DNA of 64,000 bases, from assembly GCA_022478985.1 (NCBI GenBank), contig JAKSZP010009192.1, positions 620,001 to 684,000 of the forward strand, given 5' to 3'. Of the stretch, positions 56,200 through 64,000 are shown piece by piece. Made by a program: the position numbers and the translations under genes. The stretch comes from Massospora cicadina (lineage: Eukaryota > Entomophthoromycota > Entomophthoromycetes > Entomophthorales > Entomophthoraceae). How positions within the stretch are numbered: the stretch's first letter is position 1; every line of letters starts with the position of its first letter. The notes below the pieces were generated by a model. That model ran no database searches and was not told where the DNA came from. It saw nothing but the letters and a program-made list of their open reading frames with translations.

Positions 56200-57110
56200 T
56201 GGATATTATAAAATCGGCGAATTTATAAATAATGACTTAACTCATCAAAAAGAAATCTGGCCCTCTTCATTCCATATAAATATTTTTCTTCAGATCCTTC
56301 AACAAATTAGAAAAGGGGCTTGGCGATTTTGCAAAAACCCATATAGTACTTTTGGTAATATTCGACCATTCCAAGAGACATTTAAACATCTCAGACACTT
56401 CTCAGTATGGCCATTCTCTTAGGCTTTAATCTTCTGGGTTTGCAGCTGTAGTCCACTGGAGTTGATGACAAACCCCAGTTATTCCAACTCTTTTTGAAGA
56501 AGTGGTACTTCCTTGGCTTAATATTCAGGTTAGCCATGGACAGTCTCTTGAATACTTCTTCCAAGTGATGCAAATGGTCAGTAAATGTCCTACTGAACAC
56601 ATTTGTGTCGTCAAAGTACACCAGGATGCATGAAAACTTCAAGTCATTTAATATGGCGTCCATAGCCCTTTGAAACGTTACAGCCAATTTGTAAAGACCT
56701 TGGGGCATCCTAGTTAGTTAGTATAGCCACTGCGCGGTGATGATTGTGCACTTCTCCTGGTCTTATGCCAGAAAAATCAATTTTCCAATATCCTAAGATT
56801 AGATCCATTGTGGATAAATACTTCGCTCCTCTCATTAAATCTAGAGCATCATTAATTCTTGGTAGTGGATAAAAATCCTTTTTTGTTGTCTTGCTCAGCC
56901 TCCAATAGTTGATCACCATTTAATTAAAGCCATGATTTTTTTAAAATAAGGATAGGGCTCACCCAGGGGCTCAATGATGAAAACTAGGAGCCCATGCTCC
57001 ACTAGTTTGCTGATTTGCACTTCCACTACTGCCTCCACTAACATTGACCATCATATTGGTCTCATCTGTTTTGGCAGATTTTCTTCAATGTTGCCTTTAA
57101 AACTTACATT
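56200..57110 (-). pseudogene. Reverse transcriptase of element B
   Basis: Two frames cover most of the palm. 56,919-56,710 reads DFYPLPRINDALDLMRGAKY and LSTMDLILGYWKI. 56,708-56,391 reads MPQGLYKLAVTFQRAMDAIL, FSCILVYFDDTNVFSRT and HHLEEVFKRL. The catalytic box is YFDD at 56,618-56,607, both Asp retained. A single stop separates the two frames. RT would copy the element RNA. Further frame changes lie to the left. Confidence 0.9.
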
Positions 57111-57479
57111 CTTTGCACATCCTAAATCCTGATCATTCTGGACAAAGATTTCCCAATACTTTATAAATAGTTTGAGCACCTCCTCATGCTGTCTTTCTGT
57201 CAGATTAGCAAGTTGTTCTCAGTTGACTAACAAATTTATATTCTCAGCAACCCATGCTGGCAATCCTATCTCCACAAGCGTCCCTAAATCATGTAATGTT
57301 TGCACTTCCGCCGTCAGAATCAGATGGACAAACACAATGATCTGATTCTTCAACCTTCAATGGTTTTCCACATAAATTCGCCAGGTTAATATGGATTTGC
57401 CATGGCCTGGAATTGATATTCCAGGCGCCACCCATGGCTCTATTCTGGATTTCTTCCATGGGCTACTGACCTCTCCATA

Positions 57480-58090
57480 CAATAGCTAGGCATTTCCAAA
57501 GTCAATTCTGTATTGACTAAAATCTGTGATCCTATCAGTATGGTAACAAAGTCTTGGTTTATAACAGAATTCCCTTTATTTTCCAGAATTCCCATTAGCA
57601 TTTCTCTTCGTTTTTGTCAACCAATTGGTAGAAAAGTTGTGTTAATGCCATGGTTGTAGATCAGATTGATGAATTTTTCCTCCTAGTAAGCGGAGTTTCC
57701 CCATCACTCTGATAGACTAGAGGAATCTTATGACTCAATATGGTCAACGTATTATCCTCAAAGTTTCATTTAACTTCTAATTTCCTCAAAGACTTGGTCC
57801 TAATTAGAATATCATAGCTTTGGTTGGCCAAAACTATAGCTGGGGAGGATACCACTAGGTATCCAAATCTGAGTGGTAATGCGCTATAAGCTCAAAAGGA
57901 GATGGTCATACTCAGCCTGATGGTTCCATATTTCTTATTATGTTCTAAATCAGTTGATATTCTCATTTTCTTCACCAGATTGGTTTAGACAATACTAATT
58001 AGCGCCCCACTATCAATAATCGTCTGCACCCATACTTGATTGACCAATATATCACTATATGTACATCAGAGTATTGTAAAATAGTATTTA
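57480..58090 (-). pseudogene. Aspartic protease of element B
   Basis: Minus strand reads VWVQTIIDSGALISIV with DSGA at 58,014-58,003. It lies between the gag knuckle and RT as in E. Downstream frames are interrupted by stops. Confidence 0.82.
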
Positions 58091-58339
58091 CTAAAGTATG
58101 GCAGCATTATTCACCGAATCAAAGAATGTGAATTATTTGCATTAACAAACTTGGAAATGATTAATTAATCGCGCTTAGAGGGATTTTCAGCTTCTCCTCA
58201 TCTATTTTGACCTCCAATTAATCATCCGGATTCACTACAGACTAAATCTTGCCTCTAGTTGGCGTGCATGAGGGATAACAATTCTTTGATTATTTTTAGG
58301 GTCAATCTTCTTCACTTCATCTCTTGTTACAGCATCAGC

Positions 58340-59520
58340 GTCTAGTTGATCACTTGATAAAGCTGGTCCTGTGAGTCATCATTCTGAATAGATCACTGAT
58401 GTTGATGTTTTCATATATGATATTGGGAGGAACAGGTTTAACTGAAGCTCTAGGCTGTTCCACATCTAGGCCGCGGGCCCTTTCCCCAACTCCTGTGTGG
58501 GTTTGGCTTCTTTTTCCTGGAACATGTTGATTTGCTCCTTAGGTTTCTTGATGAAGCACTGGGCAGAGAAGTGGCCCTTCCCTCTGCACTGGTGGCAGCC
58601 CATGTTACTCTTGTCTCTCCATTAGAACACCTTTGGCTTATTTTCCAGCACTGTTTAATTAGTTGTTTCCTTGAAGGGCTAGTCAATTTGGTAGAACTCA
58701 AATTTCTGACTGGGCTAGGCTTGAAGCTTCAATTAGGGGCCTCAAGCATGGATCCTAGCATTTTCAAGTTATCAACTATTTGTGAAGGTGGTTATTTTGT
58801 GAATAAATTGGAAGACATCGTTCAATGTAAATTGCAATAAGGCTAAAGAGCTACTTGTAATGTGTAATATGTGTCAAAATTGATCAATACTTTAACTCCA
58901 ACTAAAATCTGTGATTCTTGATAGAATCTGTTGGAAAATTTTTCCAAGGTCTCATCTTTCTGGAATTGGATCCCCATAATTCTTTCTTGCGTTTTGACAT
59001 ATGCATGGAGTTCCAAACTCCTTCATTATTGAAACCTTGGCTTTCAAATAAGACCAGGTGTCTCCCTCTGATGGGGTAACACCATGTTTTGGCAGTCTGA
59101 ATCCAAGCATTTCATGACCAACAAAGCTTTTTGTCTATTGCCATACCTATACATGTTCATGTCAAACAGGTGGAAGAACTCAGGAGCGTTATTATGATGA
59201 AAAGTGGGTAATTTTGGCGTGGCTTTAAATTTCTCCGTTTTTTCTCTATCTGCACCTCTTGGCTTTGCTAATTGACTGACTAGAGGATTAATCTCGGGGG
59301 TTTTCTCTGAAATAGTAGAAAATGCTGTCAGCATATTCCTAGAAGTTGTTGACTTCCTAACTGGAGTTCTTAGGGTCTTTTCTTTAGTGTCAATCGCCAT
59401 ACAAGGTTTGCATCCACATCTCTGATTCTTCAGTTTATGGACTTGTTTCACTAGTCATTCATTGCCTGAGCTGAGTGAGCTCAGATAAAACGCAATCTGA
59501 TTCAAGTTCCATTTTCAGGT
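58340..59520 (-). pseudogene. Gag of element B with intact CCHC knuckle
   Basis: A 135-codon minus-strand frame (59,451-59,044) reads KLPTFHHNNAPEFFHLFDMN and YRYGNRQKALLVMKCLDSD, the beginning of a retrotransposon capsid ('lp.F.g....e.fl...e'). The knuckle CHQCRGKGHFSAQC is perfect at 58,597-58,556, followed by a Lys-rich tail. Gag would form the particle and bind the RNA. The frame breaks between the two parts. Confidence 0.87.
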
Positions 59521-59766
59521 ATAAAACTTCTTTAATTAGATTCCCTTTATTCATCTTCAATGACGTTACTTTTCTGAGTAGCTCATTGCTTAAATCAGGA
59601 AATACTTCTACTCCTTCCTTGATCTAAGTGACTCTCTCCTCTAAGGCAGTGTATTCTATATGATTGGCAGGCTTTAAGGCGTTCTTTTTTACAGTTGCCA
59701 ATTTCATCCATAGCTTTCTCCTTACTTTCTTATATGACATCAAATTAGCTCATATTACTCAACTAC

Positions 59767-59784
59767 TCCCTGTAGTGAGCACCA
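59767..59784 (-). promoter_or_regulatory. Primer-binding site of element B
   Basis: The minus strand reads TGGTGCTCACTACAGGGA two bases after the 5' LTR, identical over 17 bases to the site of element A on the other strand. Confidence 0.8.
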
Positions 59785-59786
59785 GA

Positions 59787-60857
59787 TGTTAAGAATTGGG
59801 TTCTTCGCTGATTGTTTTTAGAAGTTAACTGCACAGGTTCATAATGCTCACAATTTGCGTTGCTTGTTAGATATATATTAGCAATAATATAATGTTAACT
59901 TTTGTCTGTAGTTGAATAAATAAACCAGATGTGGTCCAATGCTAAACTTTGAATAATACACAAATACTGATTTGACAATTAGGGACTTATTCCAGTTTCT
60001 GGCTGAACTTAAAAAACTCAGATTCAGAAGTTCAAAGACTTAGTTTCCATCACTCTGAGTCAGCGAAGATCTACGTCAAAGGTCTGCTTCTCTTCTAAAA
60101 ATACCCAATCCTTACTCTTCATTCACACAAAAAAGGCAACAATTATTTTACTACATTAATTAACTGAATATAATAGATCTTATTAATGCTTCTGAAATTC
60201 TAAAAATCTGCGTTATTATTATATAATGTTAGAATATTTATAGGGAAATTCACCCCTGCTCCTTGTTTGGCGTCTCAGCCATAAAATGGCAGCCAATGGC
60301 ATTAAATTTTCTATAATGTATCTACTGGCGATGGTCTTCTCCATCAGGCTATAGATTCCTCCATCAGGCATCTAAGAGACCTGAAAATGAAAAGAGCCAG
60401 AAAATGTGTCCCTGACGTTTCCGCTTGATCACAGTAAACTAACCACATTATGCTAGCCACCTGCTTGGGTAATGAAACTCTTTACCCATTATAGCAGGTC
60501 GCAAACCTGCTGATTGATTTTTGTTGCAGTTGGTGTCAATCGCCTCACAACTGCTTATTAAATTCACATTAAGTATGGAATGAAAACTTACCAATCCAGA
60601 TTGTACACCTGATAGTTAATCACTATTCAACTACCAGATGACCCAATTTTCTGGCAACTCTGCTTGACAAAAAATTAATCAGTTGCATTGATAGATCCTA
60701 GATGTAATCAAACCTGGTAAATTTTCCTAAAATTTTCAGATATTATTAACCTGAAATCGATATCAACCATGATCTGATACATTTGCTAGTGGTACTTTAT
60801 AACTTAGCAAACCAGAGATCTCCTAGGAAGCTAGAAAGATGAGGAAAAATCCCAACA
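59787..60857 (-). repeat. 5' LTR of element B
   Basis: It runs uninterrupted from TGTTAAGAATTGGG to ATCCCAACA. It serves as the reference for the interrupted copy at 34,510-43,861. Confidence 0.93.
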
Positions 60858-60862
60858 GACCC

Positions 60863-61050
60863 TAAGAGTGAAAGGCTATGAGTTCACCATTTTTCAGCAT
60901 GCAGGTGTAATCCATCAAAATGCCAATGGCCTCTCCAATATGCTAGTGCTGGCTGCCTTGATCCCAGAGGTCACTGACTGTATGATATGATTTGTTGACT
61001 CAGATGTTAAGAGTATGAAACATCTGAGGTCAAAGCTTAGCTCTGAAAGA
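60863..61050 (+). pseudogene. RNase H of element A, right part
   Basis: The plus strand resumes LRVKGYEFTIFQHAGVIHQN followed by ANGLSNMLVLAALIP, the C-terminal RNase H motif (ydf.i.h..G..HqNAdgLSr; here NANGLS, Asp to Asn). It continues the domain cut at 34,509. Confidence 0.85.
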
Positions 61051-61129
61051 TGACCCAGGACACTCAGATCAAGGATGGTCTGCTATAAAAGAGGGTCGAT
61101 AATAAATGTCTTAATTATGTCCGCCCTTC

Positions 61130-62040
61130 TTCCTGAACTAATGTCATCATATAGGGCTATATGACTGTGGGACACGGGGCGGTTAAGAAGACCCACAAAT
61201 GGTTCAGGTCATGATGTTTACTAAAACCAAATGGTCAAGACCATCTTAGAGGCCCTAGAGGCCTGCATAACTTGCCAATCCCAAGACCAGGCCAATCTTC
61301 AACGTCAATACAGATTTTGCCCCACCAGGACCCTTCAATGTCATTAGCATTAATGCGATAGGCCTTCTTTTAGTGGACTTCACGGTCATAAATATATCCT
61401 CCTAGCTAAGGATCATCTAACCAAATGGGTTGAAGCAATTCTAGTCCCCACTGCCACTTTAAAAAGCCATGACTCTCTTCCTTATTCAATCTGCTTTCAC
61501 CCAGAATGAATGCGCGGAAATTTTATAGACAATGGGATAAATTTCACCTCGCAGTTAGTTAAAGAACTTATTTCACTTTTTGGTACTATAAAATTTCGCT
61601 TCCCCTAAAACGTATCCAAAAATGAGGTGGTGAAACATGCTAAAGGAACCCTTATACCTTTTTAGAGATGATGGCTGTCTGCAACCCAGCTAGTGAAATC
61701 ATTATTTACCCAGTGCTTTGTTTTTTAGCACTAGGTGTTCCCAGTACATTGTTTACCTAAAGAATAAGCTACCAATGGGTTGATAAAATGTCCCCCAATG
61801 AAGCTCTATATGGACGTGCTCCCTGTCTCCCAAATAGCGTTCAGCCTTTCTTAAAACCGCTGCTCCTTAGAGCTCCAATCTAACATTAGGGGCTTAGCTA
61901 ATGAAATTGTCTGGATTCAAGCCCTATCCATGCAAGGCATTGTCTCCACCACCAAGAGGGAGACATATCAATTTAATGCCAGCTGACCATCCTTACCTGT
62001 TTTTCAATTAGTTGGCATTGTTTTTTCTATCACCATTAAC
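61130..62040 (+). pseudogene. Integrase of element A
   Basis: Plus strand: LEALEACITCQSQDQAN (CxxC of the H2C2 finger, about 61,240-61,300); HKYILLAKDHLTKWVEAILV (61,385-61,445); FIDNGINFTSQLVKELISLF (about 61,522-61,580), keeping the second catalytic Asp; then KNEVVKHAKGTL, where the catalytic Glu position appears to be Lys. Further on, APCLPNSVQPF-like residues near 61,820 correspond to the 'lyGr.p..P' motif. Stops are present throughout. Confidence 0.85.
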
Positions 62041-62212
62041 TCAGGTGTCAACAGAATAAGCTTGATGTTATTTGGTCCAGACCTTATAAGGTCATTCACA
62101 AGAAGAACTCTGAGTAACCATTGCTGATTTCAATCATGGGACAATGGTGAATTGGGTGCATGACCTGTAACTCCAGCCCTATACCCCACTCCAATAGTCC
62201 TTGAGGAAGCGT

Positions 62213-62673
62213 TGTCAGAATTCAAGATGAGGAAAAAGCTAAAATATTTGCTTCCAAATTGAGCCTTGTCAGCTTTACTCTTGAACCAACATGAACAAAC
62301 CATATCCTGAAGGCACTGAGAATTGATTTGATCAGGAAGCATCACGCATACAAAAATCAATGAAAACACCTACAGGATTTCCGTCCCTTCTTCTTGAATC
62401 TCAAGAGATACCGCTCCCAATGCTTCAGTCATGAGGCTGACGCAGTACATTGAGGTCACCTGCCAAGTGATTAATCTGGAAAGAAGTAAAAGATCCTGAT
62501 CATATGGGGCCATGAAGAGCCAGGAGTCACCATGTCCCCACTTGCCCTATATATATTGATGCTCTGTACACAATATAATCTATATCCTCTCCATCGGTTT
62601 TTTTCCAGCTCTCCACTATTTTTCAGCTTTGGCCCATTTTTTTGGCAACAGTCAAGATAACTTCTAGGCTGTG
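62213..62673 (+). repeat. 3' LTR of element A
   Basis: It starts TGTCAGAATTCAAGATGAGG. It matches 12,605-12,930 and then 22,567-22,718 as one continuous sequence, which proves that E lies inside the other copy. 'CCCTATATATATTGATGC' near 62,546 may hold the TATA box. The 3' terminus is approximate. Confidence 0.82.
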
Positions 62674-63300
62674 ACCATTATCAATGTTTTGAATCAATTA
62701 TACTTTAATTGTACCATAAGCCCTGATTATAATTAATGAATCAATATACTGAAGTATTTCAGATAAGAGGTTGCACTTCTGCAGCTTAAATTTAAAATGT
62801 GTTATAGCAAGGCAGTAAAAGACTTCCACTAAGTGCTATAATATCTCATCAAACGTCCCTAGAGAATACTTTTATATCATATAATTTACTAAAATGAAAA
62901 ATTTTTAAACTCATCTAAGATATTATTCATGGCGCATTGAAAAATTGTAGGAGTGTTGCAAAACCCTTGATTTACCAAGCGACTTAATACAATTCTTAAT
63001 CAAAATCATGGCACTTTTCTCTTTTTCAAACATGAGCAACTCATATTTTAGTGATAACGCTAATTAAATCCATGGCTAAAAGTACATCATACCATAAAAT
63101 TAGTCTAGAACATTTTTAATGCATACCTAAATATATGAGTCCTTTTGATAATATTAATAAGCTTACAATAATAGATCACCTGGATATTGGAGCCATAACT
63201 CTTTTTAATATAGAACTGGTAGCCAAGGTCTTTCAGAAGGCACTAAAATCCCCAGTTGTGAGAGCTAATTAACTTTCTTATTAATCTCATTATCAGCTAC
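62674..63300 (-). pseudogene. Reverse transcriptase of element M (right of A)
   Basis: Minus strand from about 63,290 reads LGYQFYIKKSYGSNIQVIYY, KLINIIKRTHIFRY (the 'DyR.LN..T.kd.yP.P' region), then VNQGFCNTPTIFQCAMNNIL and DEFKNFSF near 62,960-62,900 (the 'QG.cNaPatFqr.m..il' motif). The YLDD box is not recognisable. It belongs with the RNase H and integrase at 10.9-12.6 kb. Confidence 0.78.
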
Positions 63301-64000
63301 TTTGAATAACATAATAGTAAAAAACAAATGAGCAGATGAATTCAGAAACAATATTGTGTAGCATATCATTTGCACACCTTCAAAAAATGTCTCTACCAAA
63401 AATACCTTTTATTTTTATGATAAACATAATTATTTATCTTTTTGAACTTCCCTAAGACCAGAGAGGTTTTAATAGGAATCAGTGAACAGCTAATTGGCAT
63501 CATCTGCCTTCAAGCCAAAATATAACTGGATATGAAATTTTTTATGCTTTGTACTTTGTCTATGGGTATAATATGCACATAAGCAATAATTTTCTTTCTA
63601 TTGGTCAGGTGGGTTGGAAATATGAGTTATCTAACAATACTTGAATTTTGGCATGGTCAGGAAAACTAATCCCAGGCGCAGTGACCAGTTTTAAAATGTT
63701 ACCAACAAAATGGGTTGATTACCAAGCCATATTATAAGAGAAAATTCTAATTTTTTCAGTCCCACTGTTCTCTAAAGACCCTCCATAATTGTCAGGATAC
63801 AATTAACTTTAAGAGGTATGTCTTTTTATTCAATAAATTGGTTGTATAAACGCTAGATCCAGTTGCAGTTTTTGATACATTTTTCTCATTATGCCATCTT
63901 TAAATTCAAGATAGAAAAACGCCTGATTTCAAAGCGTGGGCTTCTGTCCTTCCAATTATGATAACGCAGGAATGGTGTCATAATATTCTAAAATTATATT
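63300..64000 (-). pseudogene. Element M, region between protease and RT
   Basis: Open minus-strand stretches such as SFPDHAKIQVLLDNSYFQPT (about 63,690-63,600) lie upstream of the RT, where gypsy elements have the protease end and linker. No catalytic motif is visible. The element continues past the window edge. Confidence 0.4.

Larger units (their letters stand above)
34510..60857 (-). mobile_element. Ty3/gypsy element B (split by N and G)
   Basis: A minus-strand element of the E/G family, with left LTR 34,510-35,343 plus 43,613-43,861 and right LTR 59,787-60,857. Without N (8.27 kb) and G (9.18 kb) it measures about 8.9 kb. Gag with an intact knuckle, protease, RT, RNase H, integrase, primer site and purine tract are all recognisable, and the antisense frame between integrase and 3' LTR is present in shortened form. 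It lies in the RNase H region of element A. Confidence 0.9.
12605..62673 (+). mobile_element. Ty3/gypsy element A with dUTPase-like domain (split by E, K, J and B)
   Basis: Pieces of one plus-strand element are scattered across 50 kb but keep the correct order: 5' LTR (12,605-12,930 and 22,567-22,718), primer site (22,720), gag (22.9-24.6 kb), protease (26.5-26.9 and 32.4-32.7 kb), dUTPase-like domain (32.8-33.1 kb), RT (33.4-34.2 kb), RNase H (34.3-34.5 and 60.9-61.0 kb), integrase (61.1-62.0 kb), 3' LTR (62,213-62,673). The two LTRs match in the same orientation. Removing E, J and B, and probably K, leaves roughly 7-8.5 kb, a normal Ty3/gypsy length. The RT box reads FLND, so the copy is dead. 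Order, orientation and LTR pair make the reconstruction strong. Confidence 0.8.

Noticed and set aside
1..64000. CRISPR arrays, prokaryotic operons, rRNA genes, DNA transposon inverted repeats
   Set aside because: None was seen. Repeats here are LTR pairs, a short minisatellite and tandem LTR units, and the large inverted repeat is explained by oppositely oriented LTRs.

Overview
This window is eukaryotic repeat DNA. I see no intact host gene, no rRNA gene, no canonical tRNA gene and no prokaryotic feature. Almost all of it is decayed retrotransposon: Ty3/gypsy LTR elements on both strands, a LINE at the left edge, a second LINE-like ORF1 relic and one tRNA-derived SINE. Reading frames rarely exceed 150 codons, and recognisable domains run on through stops and frame changes. 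A large, repeat-rich fungal genome is my best guess from the element types, but the sequence does not prove it.

Layout. 1-5.0 kb: a LINE on the minus strand (ORF1 zinc knuckle, endonuclease, reverse transcriptase). 5.0-7.7 kb: gag and protease relics of a minus-strand gypsy element (P). 7.7-10.9 kb: AT-rich, mostly unassigned. 10.9-12.6 kb: integrase and RNase H of another minus-strand gypsy element (M), whose RT reappears at 62.7-64 kb. Everything between is insertion.

The insertions form a nest that can be dissected by LTR pairs and target-site duplications. M was split by plus-strand gypsy A (12,605-62,673; gag, protease, a dUTPase-like domain, RT, RNase H, integrase). A received E (12,931-22,566, in its 5' LTR, perfect duplication CCCCT), a LINE ORF1 relic (K, about 24.6-26.5 kb), gypsy J (26,894-32,414, in its protease) and B (34,510-60,857, in its RNase H). 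B received N (35,344-43,612, a solo LTR, in B's own LTR) and G (46,651-55,826, duplication CCTTG, in B's RNase H). N holds a solo LTR (R3). R3 was split by C (36,332 to about 42,379), a chromodomain element of R3's own family in the opposite orientation. G holds solo LTR S (52,307-53,157, duplication GGCCA). The deepest path is M > A > B > N > R3 > C.

B, E and G are one minus-strand family. Between integrase and the 3' LTR each carries a shared reading frame on the opposite strand, preceded by a TATA-like box and followed by an AATAAA-like stretch. This antisense unit, the dUTPase-like domain in A and the SINE inside E are the most interesting contents. All coding regions are broken, so the entries describe relics, and most domain boundaries are approximate.
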